Assembly: GCF_023509035.1 (NCBI RefSeq)
Contig: NZ_CP075583.1
Span: 806,001-870,000 of the forward strand
Length of the DNA: 64,000 nucleotides
Source of the DNA: Janthinobacterium lividum
GTDB taxonomy: Bacteria; Pseudomonadota; Gammaproteobacteria; Burkholderiales; Burkholderiaceae_D
Reading direction: 5' to 3'
Part shown: positions 50,156 to 60,180 of the stretch, one piece after another
Layout of the letters: each line of letters opens with the position of its first letter
How positions within the stretch are numbered: position 1 is the first letter of the stretch
Position numbers and translations under genes: made by a program
Notes under the pieces: generated by a model
What the model was told of the DNA's origin: nothing
The model's input: the letters and a program-made list of their open reading frames with translations, nothing else
Databases searched by the model: none

Positions 50156-52203
50156 TCAGTGCAGCGCCAGCAGCACCCCGGCGGTAGCGGCGATTTTTTC
50201 CAGCAGCGCTTCGTCGTAAGGCAGCCACGGCACGGCGCCCAGCTTGTTCCCCTTCGTCACCACCTCGATCACCACCTCGGCGCCATCCTTCGTGACCCTG
50301 CCGGTGGTCAAGTGGATCGCATGCCGGCCCACCATCAGGTGGCGCGCTTCGAGCGCCATTCGGCCGTCCTCGATCTGGTCCGCGAATACCTGTTCCAGTA
50401 CGGCGCGCCGCATTCCCACCATGGGCCCCGGTGCCAAGTTGGCCAGGTAAAACAGGCGCTCGTCGCGCTGCACGCTTTGCTCTTCTTCCACCAGCGCAAA
50501 CGCGCTGGAGCTGACCAGCAGGTCCACCGCACGGCACGCTTCCGAATACGCCACCGGCGCCATCGGCATTATCTGCGCGGGCGCCAGTCCGTTTGACGTG
50601 CAAGCGCCCTCCGCGCCCGGATACACACGTCCCTCGATGCGCAGCGACACGCGCCAGGCCCCGAACTGGCGCGACAGGCCTTCATCGTAGTCCAGGCGCC
50701 AGCCTTCGCGGCGCGCCAGTCCCAGCAAGGTGCGCACAGACAGCTGGTAGCCGGCAAATGGGGCACTGCCGTCACCAGACGGTTCATATATTTCGCGATA
50801 AACCTGGCGCAGCGGCTGGCGCAGACGCCGCTGCGTGACCAGCGCTTGCCAGGCGGCGCGCGCCTCCCCGCTGCCATGCAAGGGATGCCACAGGCCGATT
50901 TCGCCTTGCTCAGGCAATTCCACTGGCTGCCCCTGCGCATCGATGGCGCCCTTCCCGTCGAGCATAAAGGCCAGCCCATCGCCCGTGCGCCAGACCAGCG
51001 CGCGCGCCACCGCGTCAATATCGGCATCGTCGCGCAGGGCACGCCATTGGTCCAGGCTAAACCACACCTCACTGGCGTAGCCCGCTTCCAGGCGGCGCGC
51101 CAGCATGGCCTGGCGCCGTTTGCCCATGGGGCCCGGCATGCCGATCCTCCACGCGATATCGGGCCGCTCGGCCAGCGCCCGTTCGGCCGGTTTCAAATTG
51201 CGTTCCAGTTTCTTGCGGATACCCGCATGGCGTACCTGCGCCAGCGCCGCGCGCAGGGCCAGCAGGCTTTCAGGCGTGGGGATGGTTTCCACCGCATGGC
51301 CCAGCGCCATCGCCAGCGATTGCGACGGCGCGCTTTTTGCCGCGCCGGGTGCCACGCATGCCAAAGGCAGCAAGACGGTGATCACGGGCCTGAACCATTC
51401 ATCATCGCGATAGGCGGCGACCCGCGCGGCACGCGCCAGCACCGGAGAGTCTGCCGTGGCAAAGGCGGCATCGGCCGCATACGGCACGCTGCCGTCATGG
51501 ATGGCGGCAATATGGCGCGCCGCCTGTTCCAGTATCGTGCGCGCAAAATCGACATACGCCGCATCGTCGGCCAGCACTTCGGCAGGGTCTGCCTCGCCGA
51601 TGCTGTCGCGGTTCCAGTGGCCGCTGTAGCGCGAGCCGGCCAGGGCCAGCAGGGACGCTTGCGCCAGCTGCGGCAACAGTTCCAATTCCTGCAAGGTCAA
51701 TGGCCTTGGATATTGGACGTGACGCTCCTCCATTACCTGCGCAAATTGCGCAGGGGCGTCGCCGCCAGCAAGGCGCGCCAGAAGGAAGGCCTGGTAGGGC
51801 CGCTCGGCCCAGCCCGAGGTTTCGCCGAGTATGCGCCGCGCTTGTGCCGCCGTGCCTGTCGGTGCCTCGCCCTGCAGGCAGGCCAGGCAACCGATGACAT
51901 ATTCCCATTCCCGGTTGTAATCAGCGGCCGCGTCGAGTGCGTCGAGGAACGCGGCACCGGCCAGCAACGGCGCAAGTCCAGCCTCAGTCCCCTGTTCCAG
52001 CAGCGTATGAGCCAGATTAAACCGCGCGATATCGTCATGGCCGAAGCGTGCCGCGCGGTGCAGTGCCCCCAGATGGCGCCCAGTTCTTCGGGCATCCAGT
52101 CGTTGAAATCGACCGGCGGCCCCGTGAAACGCGCATGGTCAACGGCAGCACCCTCGAGGCGAGCCCGCAGCGCTGCGGCGCGGCTGGAGATTTCAGTCTG
52201 CAT
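50156..52203 (-). pseudogene. DUF4132-containing protein, frameshifted
   Basis: Two open frames belong together. Residues 1-43 (MQTEISSRAAALRARLEG) run from ATG 52203 and then need one extra base at the five-C run 52066-52070. The frame then continues as ALHRAARFGHDDIARFN and so on to the stop at 50156, for 682 residues. The C-terminal half carries a DUF4132 domain (LRQPLRQVYREIYEPSGD, FAGYQLSVRTLLGLARREGWRLDYDEG), found in E. coli MolR/YehI-type proteins of unknown function. The start lies inside the last codons of the Crp-like gene (11-nt overlap), so the pair forms one operon. Confidence 0.8.
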
Positions 52204-52891
52204 CATCGGCCTCATAGCGGCGCAAGCCTTCCAAGTCCAGCACGCGGATGCCGCCGTAATCGAGGTGCAGCAAGCCTTTCTTTTCCAGCACCTGCAAGGC
52301 CTGGTTGGCGCGCTGGCGCGAAGAGCCGGACAGCAGGCCGATTTCCTCCTGCGACAGCTGCACCAGCGTATCGACACCAGGATACAGGTGCGAGTTGAAC
52401 ATCGAGGCCAGACAGCGCGCCACGCGCGTGTTCAGGTCCAGCAGGCGCTCGTTTTCCACCATGCCGATGAACTGTCCCAGGCGCTCGTTGAGCTGCATCA
52501 GCAAGAAGCGCGTGAATGGCAGGCTCGTTTCCAGCAACCAGTGAAAGGTGGCGCCAGGCAGGCGCGCCACGCGCGTGTCGCGCAGGGCCATGGTGTCGTA
52601 TTTGCGGATTTCATTCTTCAGCAATGAACCTTCGCCGAACCAGCTGCCGGGCGGCACGCCAATGAAGGTCATGGCCTTGCCGGAGGCCGAAAAATTATTC
52701 ATCTTGACCATGCCGCTGATGACGCCGATCCAGTTGTCCACCGGCTCGCCCTTGCGGCAGACAAAGCCGCCTTTCGGCACGAAAGTCTCAAACACATCCG
52801 CCTCGACCCGGGCCATTTGCACGGGATCGAGCAGCTGCGCCCAGTTGGCCGCGCGCACGGCATCCTTCAAACTGATATCAGGGTAGGTCAT
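52193..52891 (-). CDS. Crp/Fnr family transcriptional regulator
   Basis: A 232-residue regulator: an N-terminal cyclic-nucleotide-binding beta-roll (GGFVCRKGEPVDNWIGVISGMVKMN, PPGSWFGEGSL), a long dimer helix, and a C-terminal HTH (LSQEEIGLLSGSSRQRANQALQVLEKKGLLHL). No N-terminal Cys cluster for an FNR iron-sulphur centre is seen, and the ligand is unknown. ATG 52891 is used; an in-frame ATG at 52906 has no better ribosome site. It is divergent from the acyl-CoA ligase/ABC operon (155 nt) and overlaps the DUF4132 gene. Confidence 0.9.
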   Translation of the reverse strand: MTYPDISLKDAVRAANWAQLLDPVQMARVEADVFETFVPKGGFVCRKGEPVDNWIGVISGMVKMNNFSASGKAMTFIGVPPGSWFGEGSLLKNEIRKYDTMALRDTRVARLPGATFHWLLETSLPFTRFLLMQLNERLGQFIGMVENERLLDLNTRVARCLASMFNSHLYPGVDTLVQLSQEEIGLLSGSSRQRANQALQVLEKKGLLHLDYGGIRVLDLEGLRRYEADDAD

Positions 52892-53046
52892 TGTGCGATG
52901 CACCATCGAAATGTGGGTAAATGTCCCCGAAAAGACAACTCGGCAAACTAACGCAAGCTACTATCATTGCACAAACGCCTGACACATAAAAACACAGAGC
53001 GCCATCCAACGAGGTGGAGCCTGAGACAAGCAACAGGGAGACACTG

Positions 53047-55002
53047 GTGCAAACGAAAACCACAGCAACCATGCCGACTTTTCCGCGGCGCTTATTGCAA
53101 CACGGGACAGTACGATCCAACAAGCCCGCCTTTCGCGAAAAACACCTGGGCATCTGGCAAACCTGGACCTGGCTGGAAGTCAACGAGGAGGTACGCGCGC
53201 TGGCCTGCGGCCTGGCCGCCATCGGCTTCCAGCGCGGCATGAACCTGGCCATCATCGGCGACAACCGTCCCCGCCTGTACTGGGCCATGCTGGCAGCGCA
53301 AAGCCTGGGCGGCGTGCCCGTGCCACTGTACCAGGACGCGCCGGCCGCCGACATGGCCTATGTGCTGCAGGACGCGGAAATCCGCTACGCCATCGTCGAA
53401 GACCAGGAACAGGTCGACAAGCTGCTCGAACTGAAAGCGCTGTACCCCCACATCGCCCACATCGCCTATGACGACGAACGGGGCATGCGCCACTACCGCC
53501 AGCCGGAACTGATGTCCTTTGCCGCCCTGCAGGTGCTGGGCAGGTCCTATGACCGCGAGCATCCGGGCTTCTTCGACGCCGCCGTGGCGGCCGGTGCTGG
53601 CCACGACTCGGCCGTCATCCTGTACACCTCGGGCACCACGGGCAAGCCGAAGGGCGTGTGCCAGAGCCACACGGCGCTGCTGGCCGCCGGCGAAGGCGGC
53701 GTCGCCTTCGACAAGCTTACCGACAATGAAGACATCCTGTCCTACCTGCCCATGGCGTGGGTGGGCGACTGCCTGTTCTCGCTGGCGCAAGCCATGGTCG
53801 CCGGCTTCACCGTCAACTGCCCGGAATCGGGCGACACGGTGATGATCGACATGCGCGAAATCGGCCCCACCTGCTACTTTGCGCCGCCACGCGTGTTCGA
53901 GAACATGCTCACCAGCGTGATGATACGCATGGAAGACGCCAGCAGCATCAAGCGCCACATGTTCAGCCATTTCATGGACGTGGCCAAGCGCTGCGGCGCG
54001 CAGATTTTGGATGGCAAGCCCGTGCCGCTGGCGGACCGCCTCAGCTACAAATTGGGCGAGCTGCTCGTCTACGGCCCCCTGAAAAACGTGCTGGGACTGT
54101 CGCGCGTGCGCGTCGCCTACACGGCCGGCGCCGCCATCGGCCCCGACCTGTTCCGCTTCTACCGCTCCATCGGCGTCAACCTCAAGCAGCTGTACGGTTC
54201 CACCGAAACCTGCGCCTATGTGTGTCTGCAACCGGACGGCAATATCAAGTTCGACAGCGTGGGCTTGCCGGCGCCCGGCGTGGAAGTCAAGCTGGCGGCC
54301 AATGGCGAAGTGCTGGTCAAGTCGCCCGCCACCATGAGCGGCTACTTCAAGCGTCCCGACGCCACCGCCGAAGTGATCGACGCCGACGGCTACTTTCATA
54401 CGGGCGATGCGGGCGTGTTCGACAGCGAAGGTCATCTGAAAATTATCGACCGCGCGGCCGACGTCGGCAAGCTGACGTGCGGCGCCATCTTCGCGCCCAA
54501 CTACATCGAGAACAAGCTCAAGTTCTTCCCCTTCATCAAGGAAGTGGTGGCCTTCGGCCATGCGCGCGACCAGGTCTGCGCCTTCATCAACATCGATATC
54601 GAAGCGGTGGGCAACTGGTCCGAGCGGCGCGGCATCGCGTATGCCGGTTACACCGACCTGGCCGCGCGCGCCGAGACCTATGGCCTGATCCGCGACTGCA
54701 TCGAGCAAGTCAACGCGGAACTGGCGGCCGACCCCTTGATGGACCGCACGCAGGTGCACCGCTTCCTGGTGCTGCACAAGGAACTCGACCCGGACGACGA
54801 CGAGCTGACCCGCACGCGCAAGGTACGCCGCAAATTCATCGCCGAAAAGTACGCGGTGCTCATTTCCGCCCTGTATGAGGGCAAGGCAACGCAATACATC
54901 GAGACCCAGGTGAAATTCGAGGATGGCCGCACCGGTTCGACCAGCGCCGACCTGCAGATCTGGGACAGCAAAACGTACCGGCCCCAGAGCCTGGCCGCAT
55001 GA
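53047..55002 (+). CDS. AMP-dependent acyl-CoA ligase (long-chain type), first gene of the ABC operon
   Basis: A 651-residue adenylate-forming enzyme. Motifs: the P-loop ILYTSGTTGKPKG (near residues 195-207), YGSTETCAYV, and the hinge region DGYFHTGDAGVFDSEGHLKIIDRAAD. The pattern follows long-chain acyl-CoA synthetases (FadD15/ACSL-like). GTG 53047 is taken as start because GGGAG lies about 8 nt before it and the conserved MPTFPRRLLQHG follows; the ATG at 53014 lacks a site. It is followed immediately (ATGA overlap) by an ABC ATPase, so its product is probably the CoA ester of an imported carboxylic acid. Confidence 0.9.
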   Translation: MQTKTTATMPTFPRRLLQHGTVRSNKPAFREKHLGIWQTWTWLEVNEEVRALACGLAAIGFQRGMNLAIIGDNRPRLYWAMLAAQSLGGVPVPLYQDAPAADMAYVLQDAEIRYAIVEDQEQVDKLLELKALYPHIAHIAYDDERGMRHYRQPELMSFAALQVLGRSYDREHPGFFDAAVAAGAGHDSAVILYTSGTTGKPKGVCQSHTALLAAGEGGVAFDKLTDNEDILSYLPMAWVGDCLFSLAQAMVAGFTVNCPESGDTVMIDMREIGPTCYFAPPRVFENMLTSVMIRMEDASSIKRHMFSHFMDVAKRCGAQILDGKPVPLADRLSYKLGELLVYGPLKNVLGLSRVRVAYTAGAAIGPDLFRFYRSIGVNLKQLYGSTETCAYVCLQPDGNIKFDSVGLPAPGVEVKLAANGEVLVKSPATMSGYFKRPDATAEVIDADGYFHTGDAGVFDSEGHLKIIDRAADVGKLTCGAIFAPNYIENKLKFFPFIKEVVAFGHARDQVCAFINIDIEAVGNWSERRGIAYAGYTDLAARAETYGLIRDCIEQVNAELAADPLMDRTQVHRFLVLHKELDPDDDELTRTRKVRRKFIAEKYAVLISALYEGKATQYIETQVKFEDGRTGSTSADLQIWDSKTYRPQSLAA

Positions 55003-55832
55003 TGGAGCACAGCACGATGCAAATGAACGAACCCGACGCCCATTTCGGCACGGCCCGCAAGACGGGTCCCGTAATCCTCGACTTGAAAAACATCTCGCTG
55101 TCGTTCGGCGGCGTCAAGGCGCTGACCGACATCTCGTTTGACGTCAAGCAGCATGAAATCCGCGCCATCATCGGCCCGAACGGCGCGGGCAAAAGCTCGA
55201 TGCTGAACGTGATCAATGGCGTGTACCGTCCGCAGCAGGGCGAGATCATTTATCGGGGCGAGCACCGGCGCGGCATGGACTGCTACCAGGCTGCCAAGTC
55301 CGGCATCGCCCGCACCTTCCAGAACATCGCCCTGTTCAAGGGCATGACGGTGTTAGACAACATCATGACGGGGCGCAACCTGAAGATGAAGTCGAATTTT
55401 CTCTTGCAAGCCCTGTACTGGGGCCCGGCGCGGCGCGAGGAAATCGAACACCGCAAGAAAGCCGAAGAAATCATCGACTTCCTGGAAATCCAGGCCATCC
55501 GCAAGACGCCCGTGGGACGCCTGCCCTACGGTCTGCAAAAGCGCGTGGAGCTGGGTCGCGCGCTGGTGGCCGAACCGGAAATTTTGCTGCTGGACGAACC
55601 GATGGCCGGCATGAACGTCGAAGAAAAGCAGGACATGTGCCGCTTCATCCTCGATGTCAACGACCAGTTGGGCACGACCATCGTGCTGATCGAGCACGAC
55701 ATGGGCGTGGTGATGGATATCTCCGACAGGGTGGTGGTGCTCGATTACGGCAAGAAGATCGGCGACGGCACGCCCGACGAGGTGCGCAGCAACCAGGATG
55801 TCATCAACGCCTATCTCGGCGTGGCGCACTAG
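54999..55832 (+). CDS. livG: Branched-chain-type ABC transporter ATP-binding protein LivG-like
   Basis: A 277-residue ATPase of the LivG/BraF branch. Walker A GPNGAGKSS (near residue 56), Q-loop FQNIALFKGMTVLDNI, signature LPYGLQKRVELGRAL (a degenerate LSGGQ typical of LivG), Walker B LLLDEPMAGMN and H-switch LIEHDMGVVM. ATG 54999 overlaps the ligase stop; an in-frame ATG at 55017 with GGAG 9 nt upstream is an alternative start. The transporter's true substrate is not readable. Confidence 0.92.
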   Translation: MMEHSTMQMNEPDAHFGTARKTGPVILDLKNISLSFGGVKALTDISFDVKQHEIRAIIGPNGAGKSSMLNVINGVYRPQQGEIIYRGEHRRGMDCYQAAKSGIARTFQNIALFKGMTVLDNIMTGRNLKMKSNFLLQALYWGPARREEIEHRKKAEEIIDFLEIQAIRKTPVGRLPYGLQKRVELGRALVAEPEILLLDEPMAGMNVEEKQDMCRFILDVNDQLGTTIVLIEHDMGVVMDISDRVVVLDYGKKIGDGTPDEVRSNQDVINAYLGVAH

Positions 55833-55845
55833 ACGAGGAATAGCA

Positions 55846-56748
55846 ATGAATATCAATTTTTTCTTTGAAGTGCTGATCGGCGGCCTGCTGTCGGGCGTCA
55901 TGTACGCGCTGGTGGCGATCGGTTTTGTCCTGATCTACAAAGCCTCGGGCGTGTTCAATTTTGCGCAGGGAGCGATGGTGTTTTTCGCCGCCCTCACCTG
56001 CGTCGGCATCATGGACAAGTTCGGCCTGTCGCTGTGGCTGGCCATCCCGCTGACGATGCTCACCATGATCGTCCTGGGCATGGCCATCGAACGGGTGGTC
56101 TTGCGCCCGCTCGTCAACCAGCCGGAAATCACGCTGTTCATGGCCACCATTGGCCTGACCTTTTTCATCGAAGGCCTGGCCCAGCTGATGTGGGGCTCGC
56201 AGGTGCACAAGCTGGACCTGCCCATCGAAGACGTGCCGATGCAATTCCTGATGGACCGCTTCGACATCAACATCTCGCAGTTCGACCTGATGGCGGCCGG
56301 CATCTGCGCGCTGCTGGTAATCTGCCTGGCCTTGCTGTTCTCGAAAACCAAGGTGGGCCGCGCCCTGCGCGCCGTCGCCGACGACCACCAGGCGGCGCTG
56401 GCGGTCGGCATTCCGCTGCAGCGCATCTGGGCCGTGGTGTGGGGTGTGGCAGGCCTGGTGGCCATGGTGGCCGGCTTGCTGTGGGGCGCGCGCAACGGCG
56501 TGCAGTTCGCCCTCACCTTCATCGCCTTGAAAGCGCTGCCGGTGCTGATCCTCGGCGGCTTTACGTCGGTGCCGGGCGCCATCGTCGGTGGCCTGATCAT
56601 CGGCGCGTCCGAAAAGCTGGCCGAAGTCTACCTCGGTCCCATGGTGGGCGGCGGCATCGAAGGCTGGTTCCCGTATGTGCTGGCCCTGCTGTTCCTGCTG
56701 GTGCGCCCGGAAGGCTTGTTCGGCGAGAAGATCATCCGGCGCATCTGA
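55846..56748 (+). CDS. livH: Branched-chain-type ABC transporter permease LivH-like
   Basis: A 300-residue inner-membrane permease with about eight transmembrane segments and the LivH start (FFFEVLIGGLLSGVMYALVAIGFVLIYKASGVFNFAQGAMV), plus RALRAVADDHQAALAVGI, the EAA-like loop that contacts the ATPase. ATG 55846 has GAGGAA 6 nt upstream; the longer frame overlaps livG. It pairs with the LivM-like permease 63 nt downstream. Confidence 0.93.
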   Translation: MNINFFFEVLIGGLLSGVMYALVAIGFVLIYKASGVFNFAQGAMVFFAALTCVGIMDKFGLSLWLAIPLTMLTMIVLGMAIERVVLRPLVNQPEITLFMATIGLTFFIEGLAQLMWGSQVHKLDLPIEDVPMQFLMDRFDINISQFDLMAAGICALLVICLALLFSKTKVGRALRAVADDHQAALAVGIPLQRIWAVVWGVAGLVAMVAGLLWGARNGVQFALTFIALKALPVLILGGFTSVPGAIVGGLIIGASEKLAEVYLGPMVGGGIEGWFPYVLALLFLLVRPEGLFGEKIIRRI

Positions 56749-56811
56749 CGCCGCACCGCCACACCATGCACACGACGCACAACGCTACCGCACCATCGCA
56801 AAGGACACGCC

Positions 56812-57870
56812 ATGATTTACCGTGAAGCAGGACAATTCAAGACCAGCTACCAGGCTGACAACCAGATTTTCCCGATCAGGCAAGACCGCCTGGCGCTGAC
56901 GGCCACGCTCCTCGTCGCCGTCTTCCTCTTGCCGTATTTCGCCTCGCCCTACATGCTGTCGGCGATCCTGATCCCCTTCCTGATCTTCGCCCTGGCGGCG
57001 CTGGGCCTGAACATATTGACCGGCTACGCGGGCCAGCTGTCGCTGGGCACGGCCGCCTTCATGGCCGTGGGCGCGTTTGCCTCGTATAACTTCATGGCGC
57101 GCCTGCCTGGCCTGCCGCTGCTCGTGTCCTTCATCCTGGGCGGCCTGTGCGCGGCCATGGTGGGCATCGCCTTCGGCCTGCCCTCCTTACGCATCCGCGG
57201 CTTTTACCTGGCCGCCTCCACGCTGGCGACGCAATTCTTTGTCGTCTGGTGCCTGACCAAGATCCCGTACCTGACCAACTACAGCTCCTCGGGCGTGATC
57301 ACGGTACAGAAAATGACCATCCTCGGCTACCAGTTCGATACGCCGCAAAGCAAATACCTGCTGGTGCTGGCGATTGTCGCCGGCATGGCGCTGCTGGCCA
57401 AGAACATGATCCGCTCGAACGTGGGCCGTTCGTGGATGGCCGTGCGCGACATGGATATGGCGGCCGAAGTGATCGGTTTCAGACTGATGCGTACCAAGCT
57501 GCTGGCCTTCGCCGTCAGCTCGTTCTATTGCGGCGTGGCCGGCGCCCTGTATGCGTATGCCTACCTGGGCACGGTGGAGCCGGAAGCGTACAACCTGGAC
57601 CTGTCCTTCCGCATCCTCTTCATGATCATCATCGGCGGCGTCGGTTCGATCCTGGGTTCCTTCCTCGGCGCGGCCTTCATCGTGCTGCTGCCCGTCTTCC
57701 TGAACACCATCGCGCATGGCCTGGCATTGCCGACCAGCGTGGCCTCGAACCTGGAACTGATGGTGTTCGGCGCGCTGATCATCTTCTTCCTGATCGTCGA
57801 ACCGCACGGCCTGGCCAGGCTGTGGCAGATCGCGAAAGAGAAATTACGCCTGTGGCCTTTCCCGCACTAG
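56812..57870 (+). CDS. livM: Branched-chain-type ABC transporter permease LivM-like
   Basis: A 352-residue permease with an N-terminal polar segment, then nine or so transmembrane helices (LSAILIPFLIFALAALGLNILTGYAGQLSLG, GIAFGLPSLRIRGFYLAASTLA) and the coupling segment GRSWMAVRDMDMAAEVIGFRL. A good AAGGA ribosome site precedes ATG 56812. It is the second permease of the system and precedes the binding protein. Confidence 0.93.
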   Translation: MIYREAGQFKTSYQADNQIFPIRQDRLALTATLLVAVFLLPYFASPYMLSAILIPFLIFALAALGLNILTGYAGQLSLGTAAFMAVGAFASYNFMARLPGLPLLVSFILGGLCAAMVGIAFGLPSLRIRGFYLAASTLATQFFVVWCLTKIPYLTNYSSSGVITVQKMTILGYQFDTPQSKYLLVLAIVAGMALLAKNMIRSNVGRSWMAVRDMDMAAEVIGFRLMRTKLLAFAVSSFYCGVAGALYAYAYLGTVEPEAYNLDLSFRILFMIIIGGVGSILGSFLGAAFIVLLPVFLNTIAHGLALPTSVASNLELMVFGALIIFFLIVEPHGLARLWQIAKEKLRLWPFPH

Positions 57871-57935
57871 GAATTTGTACCTTGCAGTCTGATGTCGGTT
57901 GACTTGAAATCAAATAAAACAAGAGGAGACACACA

Positions 57936-59255
57936 ATGAAACACATCAAATCGCTCATGCTGGCCGCCGCCATCGCCAGTGCCGCACTCACCATGGCCGG
58001 CAGCGCGCAGGCCCAGGACAAGGAACAGTACATCGCCCTGCCGTCCTACCGCGTGGGTCCCTATGCGGCCGGCGGCTCCGGTTTCTACGGCGGCATCATC
58101 GATTACTTCAACCTGGTCAACCAGGCCGGCGGCGTCAATGGCGTCAAGATCAGCTGGGAAGAATGCGAAACCGAATACAACCCGTCGCGCGGCGTGGAAT
58201 GCTATGAACGCCTGAAAACCAAGCAGGGCGGCGCCACCCTGGTCGAAACCCTGTCCACGGGCGTCGCCTACGGCATCCTGGACCGCGTGGCGCAAGACAA
58301 GATCCCCATGACGATGATCGGCTACGGCCGCTCGGACGCCGCCAACGGCAAGGTCTTCCCGTACGTGTATCCGCTGATCTCCAGTTACTGGAGCCAGGCC
58401 GCCGCCATGATCAAGTACCTGGGCGACAAGGATGGCGGCATGGACAAACTGAAAGGCAAAAAAATCGTCCACCTGTACCACGATTCGGCCTTCGGCAAGG
58501 AGCCGCTGCCCGTGCTGGAAGCGCTGTCGAAACAGTACGGCTTTGAACTGGTGAAAATTCCCGTCGCGCCGCCAGGCAGCGAACAGCAATCACAATGGCT
58601 GCAAATCCGCCAGGCCAAGCCGGACCACGTGATCCTGTGGGGCTGGGGCGTGATGAATTCCGTCGCCATCAAGACGGCGCAGCGCAACGGCTTCCCGCGC
58701 GACAAGATGCTGGGCGTCTGGTGGGCCGGCTCCGAGGAAGACACGATTCCATCGGGCGACGCAGCCAAGGGCTACACGGCGATGACGTTCAATACGCCGG
58801 GCAACTACCCCGTGCTCGACGACATCCGCAAGAAACTCTACGCGTCCGGCAAGGGCAACCTGTCTGACCAGTCGCGCATCGGCTCCGTCTACCACATGCG
58901 CGGCGTGACGGCCGGCATCCTGTGGGTGGAAGCGATCCGCGTGGCGCAGGAAAAATTCGGCAAGGGCAAACCGATCACGGGCGAGCAGATGCGCTGGGGC
59001 CTGGAAAACCTGAACGTCGACGATGCGCGCCAAAAGGCCGTGGGCGCGCTGGGCATGTTCCCTACCGTGAAAACCAGCTGCGACGACCATGAAGGCTCGG
59101 GCGCCGTGAAAGTGCAGCAGTGGGATGGCAAGAAATGGACGGCCATCACGCCGAAATGGATCGTCGGCGACAAGGCCCTGGTGCGCAAGCTGGTCGAGGA
59201 GTCGTCTGGCAAATACGCCGAAGAGAAAAAGATCACGCCGGCGTGCATGAAGTAA
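57936..59255 (+). CDS. ABC transporter substrate-binding protein
   Basis: A 439-residue periplasmic binding protein with a signal peptide (cleavage near AQAQD) and a type I fold of the LivJ/Peripla_BP_6 class: YAAGGSGFYGGIIDYFNLVNQAGGVNG, WEECETEYNPSRGVECYERLK. This subgroup commonly accompanies acyl- or aryl-CoA ligases, so the ligand may be an organic acid rather than an amino acid; this is inferred from context. AGGAG lies 8 nt upstream of the ATG. A hairpin follows it, consistent with high expression within the operon. Confidence 0.9.
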   Translation: MKHIKSLMLAAAIASAALTMAGSAQAQDKEQYIALPSYRVGPYAAGGSGFYGGIIDYFNLVNQAGGVNGVKISWEECETEYNPSRGVECYERLKTKQGGATLVETLSTGVAYGILDRVAQDKIPMTMIGYGRSDAANGKVFPYVYPLISSYWSQAAAMIKYLGDKDGGMDKLKGKKIVHLYHDSAFGKEPLPVLEALSKQYGFELVKIPVAPPGSEQQSQWLQIRQAKPDHVILWGWGVMNSVAIKTAQRNGFPRDKMLGVWWAGSEEDTIPSGDAAKGYTAMTFNTPGNYPVLDDIRKKLYASGKGNLSDQSRIGSVYHMRGVTAGILWVEAIRVAQEKFGKGKPITGEQMRWGLENLNVDDARQKAVGALGMFPTVKTSCDDHEGSGAVKVQQWDGKKWTAITPKWIVGDKALVRKLVEESSGKYAEEKKITPACMK

Positions 59256-59267
59256 GCATTTGGAACC

Positions 59268-59291
59268 GGACCGGTGCCAGCGCGCCGGTCC
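59268..59291 (+). repeat. Stem-loop between binding-protein and livF genes
   Basis: GGACCGG and CCGGTCC form a 7-bp stem with a 10-nt loop, without a clean T-run. Such hairpins after binding-protein genes can stabilise that part of the mRNA or reduce read-through to downstream genes. Confidence 0.5.
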
Positions 59292-59318
59292 CGTGTTTAA
59301 CATTTTAAAGAAGCAGCC

Positions 59319-60164
59319 ATGACCCACACTGCCACGCAATCCCCGATCAAGGTGGAAACGCCACCGCCCTACCTGTCGGTGAACAATATCGAAGTCATCT
59401 ACGACCACGTGATCCTGGTCCTGAAGGGCGTGTCGCTGCAAGTGCCGCAAGGCAAGATCGTGGCGCTCCTGGGCGCCAACGGCGCCGGCAAGTCGACCAC
59501 CCTGAAAACCATCTCGACCCTGCTGCGCGGCGAACGCGGCGACGTCACCAAGGGCGAAGTCCAGTTCAAGGGCGAACGCGTGGATCAATTGACGCCGAAT
59601 GAACTGGTCAAACGGGGCCTGTCGCAAGTGATGGAAGGCCGTCACTGTTTCGGCCACCTCACCATCGAGGAAAACCTCCTGACGGGGGCCTACACGCGCA
59701 GCCTGTCGCGCGGCGAGCTGAAAGACGCGCTGGAAAAGGTCTACCACTATTTCCCGCGCCTGAAAACGCGGCGCAGCAGCCAGGCCGGCTATACCTCGGG
59801 CGGCGAGCAGCAGATGTGCGCCATCGGCCGCGCGCTGATGGCCAAGCCGTCGATGATACTGCTCGACGAACCCTCGATGGGCATCGCGCCGCAGATCGTC
59901 GAAGAGATCTTCGGCATCGTCAAGGACCTGAACCACAAGGAAAACGTGTCGTTCCTGCTGGCCGAACAGAACACCAACGTGGCGCTGCGCTATGCCGACT
60001 TCGGCTACATCCTGAAAAACGGCCGCGTCGTGATGGAAGGGCAAGCCCAGGAACTGGCCAGCAACGAAGACGTCAAAGAGTTTTACCTGGGCGTGTCCAG
60101 CGCCGGGCGCAAGAGCTTCCGCGACATGAAGTTCTACCGCCGCCGCAAGCGCTGGCTGGCCTGA
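59319..60164 (+). CDS. livF: Branched-chain-type ABC transporter ATP-binding protein LivF-like
   Basis: A 281-residue second ATPase: Walker A GANGAGKST (near residue 54), GRHCFGHLTIEENLL, signature SGGEQQMCAIGRAL, Walker B ILLDEPSMGIAP, H-switch LLAEQNTNVAL. The tail (LGVSSAGRKSFRDMKFYRRRKRW) is basic and longer than in LivF, a trait of this subgroup. With livG, livH, livM and the binding protein the transporter is complete. Confidence 0.93.
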   Translation: MTHTATQSPIKVETPPPYLSVNNIEVIYDHVILVLKGVSLQVPQGKIVALLGANGAGKSTTLKTISTLLRGERGDVTKGEVQFKGERVDQLTPNELVKRGLSQVMEGRHCFGHLTIEENLLTGAYTRSLSRGELKDALEKVYHYFPRLKTRRSSQAGYTSGGEQQMCAIGRALMAKPSMILLDEPSMGIAPQIVEEIFGIVKDLNHKENVSFLLAEQNTNVALRYADFGYILKNGRVVMEGQAQELASNEDVKEFYLGVSSAGRKSFRDMKFYRRRKRWLA

Positions 60165-60180
60165 CACGGGAGCAGCCGTC

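Noticed and set aside
53092..54894. A 600-aa minus-strand frame opposite the acyl-CoA ligase
   Set aside because: Composition is typical of antisense frames in GC-rich genes; the plus-strand ligase has all its motifs.
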